A stretch of DNA of 47,623 bases from Nitratireductor aquibiodomus NL21 = JCM 21793 (GCF_000615975.1 NZ_BAMP01000026.1:1-47623); one strand, 5' to 3'. Shown: positions 34,687 to 44,753, counted from the first letter of the stretch. Numbers and translations are program-made. Notes: generated by a model from the letters alone, not told the origin.

Positions 34687-36171
34687 TCAGGCCGCTTCCT
34701 TCAACGTTTCCTCCCCCTCTTCAATGAAAGCCCGGTGCAATGCCTTGACGGCTTTTTCCAGGTCTTCACTGCGGACAAGAAACTGTACGTCGACGCCGCG
34801 GCCCGTCTCCTGCGAGGCGAGCGGTTTCACGCCTGCCTCGTCGAGCGCTTTAAGGCCTTCCAGCATGACGCCGAGCCCGGTCAGGTCGCGCCCGATCACA
34901 GACACCATGCCGGCGCGGCGTGCGGTGATGCGCGCGGCGGGATAGCGTTCGGCCAGATCCCGCTCCACCCGGCGCACGGATTTGAGCGTCGCCTCCAGAT
35001 GGTGGACGATCGAGTTGGCGTTGGAGCTTTTCGAGACGATGCGCACGCGGTGGCGGGTCAGCGATTCCAGGATCGCCGCGTCATAGCCTTTCACGCCCAC
35101 CATATCCTGCTCGAAAAGTTCAAGCGAGGTTACGGGCAGGCCGGTGACCATCTCGACACCGACACCATCGGCGGGTTCTGCGTCGATAAGCGTGCCGGGA
35201 TCCTCCGGCTCGAAGGCATTGGCAACGCGCAGCGGCACGCCTGCCTGGCGCAGCTTTTTCGCTGCCTTCGGATGGATCGCCTCCATGCCCATGTTGGAAA
35301 GCTGGTCGGCGACATCGTAATTGGTGCGGCCGATCTTGCGCACATTCTCCGGTCCCACAAGGCGCGGATCGGCGCTCGAAAGGTGGAACTCCTTGTGAAT
35401 GATCGCCTCGCGCGCGCCAGTCAGCGCCGCGATGGTGGCGAATGTCACTTCGGAGTAGCCGCGGTCGAATTCGCGCATCAGGCCCTCGCGGCATTGCGAA
35501 TAGCCGGTAACGATGGGCAGTTCGCGCGACAGGTCGATCTCGTCGAATGCCTGTTCGATGCGCTCGTTGAGGCTTGGCTGCGTTTCATCGCGCCAGCCGG
35601 TGAGGTCGATGAAGCGTGCATTCACGCCCGAGCGGCGCAGAAGCAGGGCCAGATTGTTGGCCGAGTGCGCTTCACCCAGTGCCGAGAGAAGCTCGCGGAT
35701 CGTCTGCATGTGCTCGCCGAGCTGGAAATGCCCGTAGGAGCACAGGCGCTGCAGGTCGATCAAGCAGCCGCGCGCACCCTCGATGCGCTCGCGCACGAAG
35801 TCGTCGGCGGCGTGCCGGTCGGCGGCCTCTTCGAACATCTCTTCGTTGATGGTGTGCATGGCGCGGCTCACCGCGCTCAGCGCCTCCATCCAGCCATGCT
35901 CGTTGTCGGCATGGGAAAACAGTGCGTAGACACCGGGTTCGCCCGACTTTTTGTGCTCCAGCAGCTTGTCCGTGATGCCGCCGAAAGCGGAAACGACGAA
36001 AACGCGGTTGTAGAGTGCATCGCCCTTGCGTTTGCCGATCAGGATCGTGTCGAGCAGCTCGCGCGCACGGCTCATCGACGTGCCGCCGATCTTCTCGACG
36101 GTGTGGATGCCTCGTTGTTGCTGGTTGGTGCGGCCCTTCTCGGCCGCACCGCTTTCTTGTCGGTCAGTCAT
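34687..36171 (-). CDS. ask_ect: Ectoine-cluster aspartate kinase
   Basis: A 494-residue aspartokinase that phosphorylates aspartate, feeding aspartate semialdehyde into ectoine synthesis. The kinase domain starts with VEKIGGTSM (residues 25-33). SSADPRLVGPENVRKI and GMEAIHPKAAKKLRQAGVPLRVANAF follow, and tandem ACT-type segments lie at the end (MVSVIGRDLTGLGVMLEGLKAL). The sequence style and the place at the end of the ect operon identify the specialised Ask_ect isoenzyme, which is usually not feedback-inhibited like the housekeeping enzyme. It begins 21 bases after ectD. Confidence 0.93.
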   Translation of the reverse strand: MTDRQESGAAEKGRTNQQQRGIHTVEKIGGTSMSRARELLDTILIGKRKGDALYNRVFVVSAFGGITDKLLEHKKSGEPGVYALFSHADNEHGWMEALSAVSRAMHTINEEMFEEAADRHAADDFVRERIEGARGCLIDLQRLCSYGHFQLGEHMQTIRELLSALGEAHSANNLALLLRRSGVNARFIDLTGWRDETQPSLNERIEQAFDEIDLSRELPIVTGYSQCREGLMREFDRGYSEVTFATIAALTGAREAIIHKEFHLSSADPRLVGPENVRKIGRTNYDVADQLSNMGMEAIHPKAAKKLRQAGVPLRVANAFEPEDPGTLIDAEPADGVGVEMVTGLPVTSLELFEQDMVGVKGYDAAILESLTRHRVRIVSKSSNANSIVHHLEATLKSVRRVERDLAERYPAARITARRAGMVSVIGRDLTGLGVMLEGLKALDEAGVKPLASQETGRGVDVQFLVRSEDLEKAVKALHRAFIEEGEETLKEAA

Positions 36172-36192
36172 GATGTCCAGTTCGGTTTTGGC

Positions 36193-37127
36193 TTATGCCA
36201 GTTTCCCGGTCTTGATTTCGACGGGGGTGGGTTCGCCGCGCTCGGCGAGAAAATCGGGCCGTGCCTTCGCCGCGCCGTATGGCTCTTCGAGCCGGTTCGA
36301 AACGGCGTTAAACACGAAGAAGGCGTTGGAGCGCGGAAACGGCGTGATGTTTCCATTGGAGCCGTGGATCGTGTTGCAGTCGAACAGCACCAGCGTGCCG
36401 GCCTTGCCCGTGGCAGCGGTGATGCCATGTTCGTTCGCCAGCTTGCCCAGCGCCTCATGCGAGGGCACACCCACTTCCTGTTTCTTCAGCGAAGATTTGT
36501 GGTTCTCATCGGGCGTTTCGCCGGCACAGGCGATGAACTGTTTGTGCGAACCCGGCATCAGCATGAGCGGGCCGTTCATTGCGTCATTGTCGGTCAGGAG
36601 CAGCGAGGCGGAAACGGCACGCATGCGCGGCATGCCGTCCTCGGCGTGCCAGGTCTCGAAATCCGAGTGCCAGTAGAATTCCTTGCCGGTGAAGCCCGGC
36701 TTGTAGTTCAGCCGCGACTGGTGGATGTAGACCTCGTCGCCGAGAAGGAAACGGGCGATGCCCGCAACGCGTCGGTCGCTGGCCAGTCGGTTGAAGAGGG
36801 AGCTCTGTTCGGGCAGCTTGAAGATGGTGCGGACCTCATCCGAGCCGGGCTCGGTGATCACGCTGCCATCCATCAGATCGCGCTCGCCATTGCGCATGGC
36901 GGCGGATTCCGCCTTCAGCGCCTCGACCTCTTCAGCCGTGAAAATATCTTTGAGGATCAGGAAGCCGTCACGGTCAAACTGGTCGGCCTGCTGTGCTGTC
37001 AGAGCGCATCGGGGCGCCACTGGCTCCATACGGTTCGGTCCTGCCGGGGCAGCCAGCGTTCTTCAGGCAGCCTGCTGGGATAGGGATCCTGACTTCTTCG
37101 GTCACGTTCCTTCGACATCGCTGTCAT
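36193..37127 (-). CDS. ectD: Ectoine 5-hydroxylase, N-terminus frameshifted
   Basis: A non-heme Fe(II)/2-oxoglutarate dioxygenase (PhyH family) that makes 5-hydroxyectoine. The iron ligands are in FYWHSDFETWHAEDGMP (His and Asp) and FDCNTIHGSNGN (distal His). The uninterrupted frame begins at a Met at 37029 and lacks the conserved N-terminus. That N-terminus, DPYPSRLPEERWLPRQDRTVW, is encoded upstream in another frame from ATG 37127, which has an AAGGAGAACGACC ribosome site. One extra C near 37002 (CTCCTGACAG for CTCTGACAG) gives a 311-residue protein of normal length. Without the repair the enzyme would lack a start signal. Confidence 0.92.
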
Positions 37128-37218
37128 GGTCGTTCTCCTTTTCTTTCAGGGTTTTCGCCGGCGGGCGCATGAGCCCGAGCACCGCGCCCGGATGGCGCGG
37201 TGTCAAGGCTGTCAAAGG

Positions 37219-37611
37219 TTATGCATCCTCCAGCGCATATGAGCCGTCGGCCTGGTGCACTTCCTTGCCGGAAACCGGCGGGTTGAAGGTGCATGCCATG
37301 ATCATCGGCTTTTCTGCGTCGGCGCGCAGAATGTGCTTGTCATGCTTGTCGAGCGCATACATGACGCCCGGCTTGATCTTATGAACTTCGCCGGTCGCGC
37401 AGTCCTCGATGGAGCCCGTGCCGTCGACGCAATAGACGCATTCAAGATGGTTCTTGTAATGCATGTGCAGTTCGGCGCCGGCGTGGATGGTCGTGATGTG
37501 GAAGGAAAACCCCATCTCATCCGACTTCAGGAGAAGGCGCACACTGTCCCACCCTTCCGAATGGACGTGACGTTCGGTGTTCTTCGCTTCGTTCAGGTCG
37601 CGCACGATCAT
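37219..37611 (-). CDS. ectC: L-ectoine synthase
   Basis: A 130-residue cupin lyase that cyclises N-gamma-acetyl-diaminobutyrate to ectoine, the last step of the pathway. The small beta-barrel carries metal and substrate residues in [20 protein letters not shown] and [16 protein letters not shown]. The N-terminus [16 protein letters not shown] is diagnostic. It starts 5 bases after the reconstructed ectB stop and is followed by ectD after 91 bases. Confidence 0.96.
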   Translation of the reverse strand: MIVRDLNEAKNTERHVHSEGWDSVRLLLKSDEMGFSFHITTIHAGAELHMHYKNHLECVYCVDGTGSIEDCATGEVHKIKPGVMYALDKHDKHILRADAEKPMIMACTFNPPVSGKEVHQADGSYALEDA

Positions 37612-37616
37612 GTTCG

Positions 37617-38905
37617 TTACTCCGCTGCGATTTTTGTGTTCTGGGTTGTTTCGGCGACGGCAGACTGAAGAATATCCAGACCGCGCGCAAAGGTTTCCTG
37701 CTCGATGTTGAGCGGGCAGAGGATTTTCACCACCTCGTCATGCGCGCCGGAGGTCTCGATGATCAGCCGTCGCGGAAGCAGCGCTTGCAGATGTCGCCTG
37801 CCAGCTCGCCTGAGCCCACATCCACGCCCATCATCATGCCACGGCCCTTCACGCGGGCATCGGGCAGAAGCGCGGCGATCTCATTGAGACGCTTTTCGAG
37901 ATAGGCACTGCGCTCGGCAATCGTGGCGCGGAACGTGTCGTCCGCCCAGAATTTCTCAAGCGCCACGCGCGCGGTGACGAAGGCATGGTTGTTGCCGCGG
38001 AAGGTGCCGTTGTGCTCGGCCGGGCCGAATACGTCGTATTTCGGCTTCACCAGAACCGTTGCGAACGGAAGGCCGTAGCCCGACAGCGATTTCGCCATGG
38101 TGATGATGTCCGGCGAGATGCCCATCTCCTCGAAGGAGAAGAAATTGCCGGTGCGGCCGCAGCCTGCCTGAATATCATCAATGATCAGCAGCGCGCCATG
38201 GGCGCGGGCGATCTCGCTCACCCGGCGGACCCATTCACGGGACGCTGCATTCAGCCCGCCTTCACCCTGCACGGTTTCGAGCAGGATCGCTGCCGGTTTT
38301 TCAACGCCGCTGGAGGGCTCCGAAAGCATCCGGTTGAGGAGATCGGCCGTGTCGATGTCGCCGCCCATCGCGCCGTCATAAGGGATGCGCGTGACATGGT
38401 TGAGCGGCACGCCGGCGCCGCCGCGATGATAGCCATTGCCCGTGGCTGCCAGCGCGCCAAGCGTGACGCCATGGAAGCCGTTTGTGAAGGACACGACATT
38501 CTGGCGTCCCGTCACCTTGCGGGCGATCTTGAGTGCCGCCTCGATGGCGTTGGCACCCGTAGGGCCGGTGAACAGGACACGGTGATCCATGTCGCGCGGG
38601 CGCAGAATGAGACGCTCGAAGGATTTGAGGAACTCGGCCTTGGCATCGGTGTGCATGTCGAGCCCGTGCGTGACGCCGTCGCGCTCAATATGCTCGATCA
38701 GCGCGGCCTTCATGTCCGGGTCGTTGTGACCATAGTTCAGGCTCGAGCAGCCGGCCAGAAAGTCGATGTAGTCCCGGCCTTCGGCGTCTGTCAGGGTCGA
38801 GCCCTTCGCCTTGGTGAACACGGTCGAGAAGCTGCGGCAATAGCTGCGCGCTTCCGATTCGCGTCGCGTAAAAATCTGCTTGTCGTCCGTCGTAACGGTC
38901 GTCAT
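37617..38905 (-). CDS. ectB: Diaminobutyrate-2-oxoglutarate transaminase, C-terminus frameshifted
   Basis: A class-III PLP aminotransferase that makes L-2,4-diaminobutyrate from aspartate semialdehyde, the first step of the ectoine branch. [32 protein letters not shown] and the PLP lysine in [11 protein letters not shown] are present. From ATG 38905 the frame runs for 380 residues and stops at 37763 after [10 protein letters not shown]. The family C-terminus ([20 protein letters not shown]...) follows in the next frame to TAA at 37617-37619. One extra base near 37767 (GGCCTG for GGCTG) gives 429 residues, the usual length. Confidence 0.94.
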
Positions 38906-38951
38906 ATCTATTCCTTCGGATTGATCGGTCGTGCGAATTGGGACGCCGCTA

Positions 38952-39554
38952 TCAGGCTGCGTCGTCGCTCCGGGCCTCGTCTGCCTTGCGCAGAGAAATC
39001 CAGTTTCCGCGTAAATCGTCGGATGCACCTTCGGCGAACTGGATTGTCACCATGTGCTCGGTGGCATGCTTGCCATCGAAATGCGCATCCTTGCGGAAGT
39101 AAGGCTCGTGGCTGAGTTCACCGCCGCGCCTGCGGGCGAGTGAGGAAAACAGGCCCCAGCTTGCCTTGTTGTCGGAGGTGATGGTGGTCTTGAGTGCCTG
39201 CACATTTTCGCAGGCTTCCCGGTCGAGCAGTGCGGCAAGCAGCTTCTTGCCGACGCCCATGCCCTGGACACTCTGGTCCACGGCGACCTGCCAGACGAAC
39301 AATGTGTTGTCCTCGTCCGGCAGAAGATAGGCCGAAACCCAGCCCACCAGCGCTCCATCGCTGGTTCTTTCGGCGGCGATACAGGTGTCGCCGAAATGGT
39401 CGCACTGCAACAGATTGCAGTAGAGTGAATTCTCGTCGAGCGGCTCGCAGGACTGGATGAGCCGCCACACGTCCGCGCCGTCTTCCTTGCGCGGGGGGCG
39501 ATAGACAATTTCGGGCGATCGCTTGCGTACAAGCTTGATATCAGTGGTGGCCAT
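38952..39554 (-). CDS. ectA: L-2,4-diaminobutyrate N-gamma-acetyltransferase
   Basis: A 200-residue GNAT enzyme that acetylates diaminobutyrate with acetyl-CoA, the second step of ectoine synthesis. The acetyl-CoA motif QSVQGMGVGKKLLAALL and the family segments YRPPRKEDGADVWRLIQSC and SLYCNLLQCDHFGDT are intact. ATG 39554 follows GAGGAGACCA; longer in-frame starts would run into the promoter region. It is the first gene of the leftward ectA-B-C-D-ask operon and is divergent from the MarR regulator. Confidence 0.96.
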   Translation of the reverse strand: MATTDIKLVRKRSPEIVYRPPRKEDGADVWRLIQSCEPLDENSLYCNLLQCDHFGDTCIAAERTSDGALVGWVSAYLLPDEDNTLFVWQVAVDQSVQGMGVGKKLLAALLDREACENVQALKTTITSDNKASWGLFSSLARRRGGELSHEPYFRKDAHFDGKHATEHMVTIQFAEGASDDLRGNWISLRKADEARSDDAA

Positions 39555-39598
39555 TGGTCTCCTCATAGCGCGCCGAATATTATGACTATCGAAGGATA

Positions 39599-39619
39599 TT
39601 TCAACCGCTGGAATTGAAA
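39599..39619. promoter_or_regulatory. Inverted repeat upstream of ectA, candidate EctR operator
   Basis: TTTCAA-ccgctggaa-TTGAAA is a perfect 6-base inverted repeat 45 bases upstream of the ectA start, in the 221-base spacer shared with the divergent MarR gene. It is a candidate operator or promoter-overlapping site only. The spacing is wider than in the EctR1 site described in methylotrophs, so the link is weak. Confidence 0.35.
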
Positions 39620-39775
39620 ATGGTTCCATGAGCTGCGCAAACCCATGAAATGCAATGGTTTCCGAGGAAGATTTTATTCGCTAATCAAAATATCTTTTCT
39701 CTGCTATTTGTGTGCGAGTGGAGAGCGGCGACCGAGAATCGCCCCTTCGGCCTCCGAGTCCTGGGGAATGGCGGC

Positions 39776-40252
39776 ATGGAAGATCGTACTGAAACAAGCT
39801 TGATCGCACTGCGGCGAATCCTGCGTGCAACAGAGCTCAACGCGCGCACGCTTGCCCGGGCGACAGGGCTGACGACACCGCAGCTCATCGTGCTTGAAAT
39901 TGTCGCTGCGGCAGGCCGGGCCACCCCGAAGGACATCTCCGGCAAGGCCGGTGTCGGGCAGGCAACGGCCACCTCTCTGGTTGACAAGCTGGAGGCGCGT
40001 GGCCTCGTCACCCGCACGCGCAGCGAGCGCGACAAGCGTGTGGTCTGGGTGGCGCCGACGGAAGAGGGTCGCGCGCTGTTGAGCGCTGCGCCCGATCCAT
40101 TGCAGAAGACCTTTTCAGAGCAGTTTCAGGCCCTGCCGGACTGGGAACAGGGCATGATCGTTGCAGCCCTTGAGCGTGTCGGTGCAATGCTCAATGCCGG
40201 CGCGCTCGATGCCGCACCGCTGCTGGACGTCGGTGCGGTGGATCGCAAATAG
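39776..40252 (+). CDS. ectR: MarR-family regulator of ectoine genes
   Basis: A 158-residue MarR-type repressor. The winged helix contains LTTPQLIVLEIVAAAGRATPKDIS and QATATSLVDKLEARGLVTRTRSERDKRVVWV, flanked by dimerisation helices. The divergent position next to ectA matches EctR-type regulators that repress ect operons and respond to osmolarity. ATG 39776 begins at MEDRTETSLIALRR; a longer frame from 39650 lacks family sequence. Target site and signal are not visible. Confidence 0.85.
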   Translation: MEDRTETSLIALRRILRATELNARTLARATGLTTPQLIVLEIVAAAGRATPKDISGKAGVGQATATSLVDKLEARGLVTRTRSERDKRVVWVAPTEEGRALLSAAPDPLQKTFSEQFQALPDWEQGMIVAALERVGAMLNAGALDAAPLLDVGAVDRK

Positions 40253-40268
40253 GAGAGGGTAAAGACGC

Positions 40269-40877
40269 ATGTTCGGGACGTCGATGCAGCGTGAATGGCT
40301 GACGGATATTGTCGAAAGCCTGCCGTCGCTGGTTTTTGTCGCGCTGTGGCGCAGTGGAGCAGATCAGGAACTGACGGGCTGGATCGGGACAGGGCTTGCC
40401 GCATGCATGCTTGTGGGCTTCCGTGTCTGCCGCTGGCGGTTCCACCCGGTACTTCTCGGCATCAACATCCACCTTCTCGTGATCACGCCGCTGATCGTCG
40501 GCCTCTACCGTTTTGGCATCCCCGCCTGGGGGGACGCCATTGTCGAGGTCGCTTATAAGGGCGTTCTGATCACTATCTTCGTGACCGGATGCGCGCTGGT
40601 CTTCACGCGCCGGGGCTTTATCGGCGTCGACGGGGCGCCGGGCGCTCATCGCCCTTATTCGCTGGCGCTTCTCATTGCGTCTGCGATCACGATCCTCTGG
40701 TCCTTCTTCCTTGCCAGCGGCGGCCCGCTCATCACGGTCGCTCTCCCGGTTATGGGGCTTTTCGGGCTTCGTCGCTTCCTTCTGGCGCGACTTGCCGACC
40801 GTGACGGTGCAGCCGGTGCGCTGGTGCCAGTCGGAGCCGGCGCAGCGCTTGGCGCCGCCTCCATGGATGACACCTGA
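40269..40877 (+). CDS. Multi-pass membrane protein, unknown function
   Basis: A 202-residue protein with five to six hydrophobic helices (LTGWIGTGLAACMLVGF, LLGINIHLLVITPLIVGLY, KGVLITIFVTGCALVF, LALLIASAITILWSFFLA, LITVALPVMGLFGLRRF). The layout resembles septation-protein-A-like or other small permease-like families, but no diagnostic motif is seen. It starts 16 bases after ectR and may share its transcript. Convergent with the DUF4139 gene. Confidence 0.6.
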   Translation: MFGTSMQREWLTDIVESLPSLVFVALWRSGADQELTGWIGTGLAACMLVGFRVCRWRFHPVLLGINIHLLVITPLIVGLYRFGIPAWGDAIVEVAYKGVLITIFVTGCALVFTRRGFIGVDGAPGAHRPYSLALLIASAITILWSFFLASGGPLITVALPVMGLFGLRRFLLARLADRDGAAGALVPVGAGAALGAASMDDT

Positions 40878-40883
40878 GAGTGA

Positions 40884-42898
40884 TCAGAGCCCGTCGATAA
40901 ACGCCCGCACCTCGCCGCTCAGGCGTTCCATCTCGGTTTCTGCCCGGGCTCTCTCCTCGCCAAGCGAGGCGATCCGGTTTTCCTGTTCTTCAAGCATGCG
41001 CATATAGCGTTCTGCCAATGCGCTTTCGCGGGGGACCGACCCCAGGTTGTCGCGGATGCGGGCCTGGTCTCCGGCGGTTCGTTCCAGCGCCTGCCGTACA
41101 TTTTCGAGTGTGCGTTCGGCAGTTATTGCCTCACGTTTGAGCGCGGCGAGCGCCTTCAGTTTTTTTGTGGTTTCGTCGTCGGTTGCCGAGCCGGCCCAGA
41201 CATAGAGCGCGTCGGCGCTGGCATCGATCAGGGCGAAGTTCTCCGTGCGGCTGCGTTCCATCACCGTCCTGACGGTGGATTTCCCTCCGGCCTCTACAGT
41301 GGCGCGCAGGCGGTAATGCGTCGGCGTGGCGCTGTCGAGCGCATCGGAGGACATCTGCCATCCGTCACGGCGCGGGTGCTCGATCAGAACCGTGCGTTTC
41401 GCATCCGCAGCGCCCTTGATCGCATAGGTCGTGGTGATCCGCGAAACCGTCGTCGTGCGCAGGATGCCATCGGTGATGGCCGCCTTTCCGAGGATCTCGT
41501 GCGGTTTCGTTTCGGTTGTGATCTCGACCTTGCGGTCGCTGGCGAAGCTCGCCATTCGGCTTTCTCCGGCGGGAATGCCCAGAAGCTGTGCATCGCCCAC
41601 ATAGCCGCTCGCCCCGTCATAGACCGTGACGATGCCGGGCGGCAGGCTTGCCTCGGTGTCGTTTCTCAGAAACACGGCTGCGACCGGGTGGATCCTGCCG
41701 TTTTCAGGCTGGAAGACCGAGACCCGCTCTGCCCGGACCTTGGCGTCCACGAACGGCACGGAAAGGCTTTGCCCTGCTGCGAGGTCGATGGCATTCGGCA
41801 GTTGGTAAGTGGCGCTCGTCTCGCCCTCGTGCGCCTGGCTGCCATTGGTCGGTGCCGAAGGTCCATAATGGCCATATCCGCAATCGGGGCGGGTGCGGCT
41901 GCTCCTCCCAGGGCGCGCATGCGCCGGGGGGCGGCGTTCATTTCGGCCATCTCGATGCCCGCTGCATCGTCCGGCCGCGGCGGCGCGGCGTTGCCCACGG
42001 CAACGGGAATGTCCGCGCGTTCGCTCCAGTAGCGCTGATGCAGCTTCTGGGCGAGCGTCACCGGTGCGCCAGAGGAAAGCGTCAACCCGATGCCTTCCCA
42101 GTCTTCGCCGGTCGCGTTTTCGATCACCGCCCAGGCCTGCAGGCGGGCGGTCTCCTCTCCGGCCGAAACCAGCCGGTAGGCGGTCTTCCAGACGGGCGCC
42201 GGCACCACATAGGAGAGGGCGATGTCGCGCGCGCCCGTTCCCGATAGTGTGACCGCCACGGAGCGGATGGCATCGGTGCGCCCGCGTCCGCTCACCTTCG
42301 CGGCCTCCCGCAGCCGCTCCCGCATCGCCTCGTCGCGGATATCGAGCTGGGTGTCGGTTCCAAGCTTGAGAATTTCAACCGTTCCATCCGCCGTCATCAC
42401 CGAGAGAACCCGCTCGATGCGGGGATCAGTATCGCTGCCCGTCTGTTGCGTGTCGACACCGAGAATCATGCCTTCGACGGTGCGTCCGCCCGAGGTGGCC
42501 CGCACGGAGACGCCCTGAAGCGCAGCCGCCAGCGCCGGAACGGATCCCATTTCACCGGGGCTGAAGGGCAGCCGCCGGAACGTCTCCTCAACCGGCGAGA
42601 GCCCGTCGAGCGTGACGGCATCGATCGTGCCTGCGGGATCGCTCACTACGAGGCTTTTCAGAAAATCATCCACCTGGTCGAGCGGAATGTCGATGCGCAG
42701 CGTGCCGTCTCCGTCGATGCGAGCAGAGCGCCTGACCTCGGCCAGCCCGCCGGATGAGAGCGTGATTCTTTCTATTCTCCCGCTATCGATGATGTCGGCA
42801 AGGGCCGGTGGCACAGCCTGAGCAAATGCAAAACAGGCGCCGAACAGGGCGGTGCGGGCAATTTTCCGGTTCACGCCGGGGAAAGGTTTCGCTGTCAC
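40884..42898 (-). pseudogene. DUF4139 domain protein (MuiA-like), split by a frameshift
   Basis: A secreted or periplasmic protein of about 671 residues when repaired. The signal peptide (ARTALFGACFAFAQAVPPALA) is followed by an N-terminal domain with IERITLSSGGLAEVRR, as in mucoidy-inhibitor MuiA-type DUF4139 proteins. A middle DUF4139 region and a C-terminal coiled coil (EREAL...RMLEEQENRIASLGEERARAETEMERL) follow. The first frame (ATG 42898) reads correctly to ADMAIMD near 41863 and then degenerates. The second frame gives TNGSQAHEGETSATYQLPNAIDL and runs to 40884. One extra G near 41863 (ATGGGACCT) joins them. Function is unknown. Confidence 0.82.
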
Positions 42899-43038
42899 GT
42901 CATGTCTCCACGCTGCCTTGAGAAAGTCCTGAACGCACCTTCGTTATCAGTGTATCTGGATTGGATCGTGGCGTGTTTGGGGAAAAGTGCGCATCGCAGG
43001 CCGGCAGGGCAGCGTCATCGGGCTGGGCGCAGCAAAAA

Positions 43039-43115
43039 TGGCGATCCCGACAGGATTCGAACCTGTGACCCTCAGATTAGGAATCTGATGCTCTATCCTG
43101 CTGAGCTACGGGACC
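43039..43115 (-). tRNA. tRNA-Arg (CCT)
   Basis: A 77-nt cloverleaf on the minus strand. Acceptor GGTCCCG pairs with CGGGATC (one G-T pair), followed by G-CCA. The anticodon arm is TCAGA-TTCCTAA-TCTGA with anticodon CCT, and the T-arm is ACAGG-TTCGAAT-CCTGT. CCA is encoded. Confidence 0.95.
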
Positions 43116-43192
43116 GCTGAGCCCTCTCATAACGCGATGAAGCCGGTTCGCCAAGATCAAATGGGACGGCGTGCAGGGCGCCGTCCCCTCCG

Positions 43193-44356
43193 TCATGCCG
43201 CCAGGGCGGTCTCGGCCAGGCGCACCCAGTAGCTCACCCCGTGCGGGATGGCGTCGTCGTTGAAATCGTAGGCCGTGTTGTGCAGCGCGGCGCTGTCGCC
43301 ATTGCCGATGAAGATGAAGGCGCCCGGACGGGCTTCCAGCATGTAGGAGAAATCCTCGCCGCCCATCGTTGGCGTGATGTCGGTGTCCACATTGGCCGCG
43401 CCGGCGATCTCGCTTGCTATCGCGCTCGCAAAGGCGGTTTCGTCGGCATGGTTGAACGTCACCGGATAGTTGGAATCGTAGTCCACCTCCACCGTGGCGC
43501 CATGGGCGGCTGCCACGCCCGCGCAGATCGTGCGCATGCGGCTTTCGGCATCGGCGTTCACGTCCTTCTTCAGGGTGCGCACGGTGCCGGCAAGCTCCAC
43601 GGAATCGGGAATGACGTTGAAGGCGTCGCCGGCGTGGAATTTTGTGACCGAAACCACCACCGAATCGAGCGGATGCACATTGCGCGAAGCAATGCTCTGC
43701 AGCGCCGTCACGATCTGGCTTGCAGCGAGAATCGGATCGACCACCGTATGCGGCATGGCGGCGTGGCCGCCGCGCCCTTTCACGGTGATCACGAACTCAG
43801 CCGTGGCCGCCATGATCGGCCCGGGGCGGATGGCGAACTGGCCGACGGGCAGGCCCGGCAGATTGTGCATGCCGAACACGCGCTCGATGGCGAAGCGCTC
43901 CATCATCCCATCCTTGACCATCTCGTTGCCACCACCGCCGCCTTCTTCGGCGGGCTGGAAGATCACCGCGACACGGCCCCTGAAATTGCGCGTTTCGCAG
44001 AGATATTTCGCAGCGCCGAGCAGCATGGCCGTGTGCCCGTCATGGCCGCAGGCATGCATCCTACCGGGGATGGTGGAGGCCCAGGGCCTGCCCGTCATCT
44101 CCGTCATCGGCAGAGCGTCCATGTCGGCGCGCAGGCCAATGGTCGGCCCGTCGCCGAGATTGCCTTCGATGATGCCCACCACACCGGTCTTGCCGAGCCC
44201 GGTCACAACCTCTCCGCAGCCGAATTCCGTGAGTTTCTCCGTCACGAAGCCGGCGGTGCGGTGCACATCGAAGAGAAGCTCGGGATGACGGTGGATGTCA
44301 CGGCGCCATTCGGCGATTTCGGCCTGCAATTCCGCAGAACGATTCAAAATCGGCAT
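43193..44356 (-). CDS. M20-family amidohydrolase (hippurate hydrolase type)
   Basis: A 387-residue metal-dependent amidohydrolase of the M20D (HipO/AbgB/IAA-amino-acid hydrolase) group. Metal ligands are in MHACGHDGHTAML and QPAEEGGGG. The lid/dimerisation domain (GRGGHAAMPHTVVDPI) and the C-terminal metal His region (TPTMGGEDFSYML) are present. It releases an acyl or aryl group from an N-acyl amino acid in the cytoplasm. The substrate cannot be told. The gene is monocistronic with a 397-base upstream region. Confidence 0.92.
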   Translation of the reverse strand: MPILNRSAELQAEIAEWRRDIHRHPELLFDVHRTAGFVTEKLTEFGCGEVVTGLGKTGVVGIIEGNLGDGPTIGLRADMDALPMTEMTGRPWASTIPGRMHACGHDGHTAMLLGAAKYLCETRNFRGRVAVIFQPAEEGGGGGNEMVKDGMMERFAIERVFGMHNLPGLPVGQFAIRPGPIMAATAEFVITVKGRGGHAAMPHTVVDPILAASQIVTALQSIASRNVHPLDSVVVSVTKFHAGDAFNVIPDSVELAGTVRTLKKDVNADAESRMRTICAGVAAAHGATVEVDYDSNYPVTFNHADETAFASAIASEIAGAANVDTDITPTMGGEDFSYMLEARPGAFIFIGNGDSAALHNTAYDFNDDAIPHGVSYWVRLAETALAA

Positions 44357-44753
44357 GTTTTGCTGTTCCCTTCAAATTTTTGCCGGCATTTTGGCCTTCA
44401 TGGCGAGGCGGGTTTCGCGCAGGTACCGGAGGGGCCGCATTTATCCCGTGGTCATCTTCCTGAAGTCAGCAATAGGTAAGATGTGATCACGCGTGATTGC
44501 AAGCTGATCCGGTTGGACCAGCTTGGGCTTTTGTTCGCTCCGCATCGGTATTCTGGAGCGCGAAGCAGGCGCCGGCTTTGTGGTTTTTTGCTATAAGTGC
44601 CCGGTTCGCGTTAAATGCACCCGGACGCGCCGATATGGAGCGAACGGGGCTTGAGGCCGGTCGTTGACCACCTGTCGCAGGCACAGGTGACAATAACCGG
44701 TATACGGGTCAACAACAGAGCCTGATATTTCAGGCGGACATGAAATTCGGATA
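44357..44753. other. Intergenic region with perfect palindrome ATCACGCGTGAT
   Basis: About 400 bases separate the divergent amidohydrolase and carboxypeptidase genes. It contains the 12-base perfect palindrome ATCACGCGTGAT (44486-44497), which looks like a regulator operator. It also contains an imperfect hairpin AAGCTGATCC-GGTT-GGACCAGCTT (44501-44524) followed by GGGCTTTTG. No gene is supportable. The far right carries the promoter of the carboxypeptidase, not recognisable by consensus. Confidence 0.45.

Noticed and set aside
34735-37083. A 782-codon open frame on the plus strand opposite ask and ectD
   Set aside because: It is fully antisense to two genes with strong family motifs, and its translation is Arg/Ala/Gly/His-rich without any domain. 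Such frames are common opposite GC-rich genes.
30343-37768. Programmed frameshifting in dps, dioxygenase, ectD or ectB
   Set aside because: No slippery heptamers or downstream stimulators were seen, the shifts occur in unrelated families not known to use recoding, and the same error type recurs across the window.
44501-44524. Terminator AAGCTGATCC-GGTT-GGACCAGCTT
   Set aside because: No gene reads into it: both flanking genes are transcribed away from it. It is mentioned only as a hairpin.
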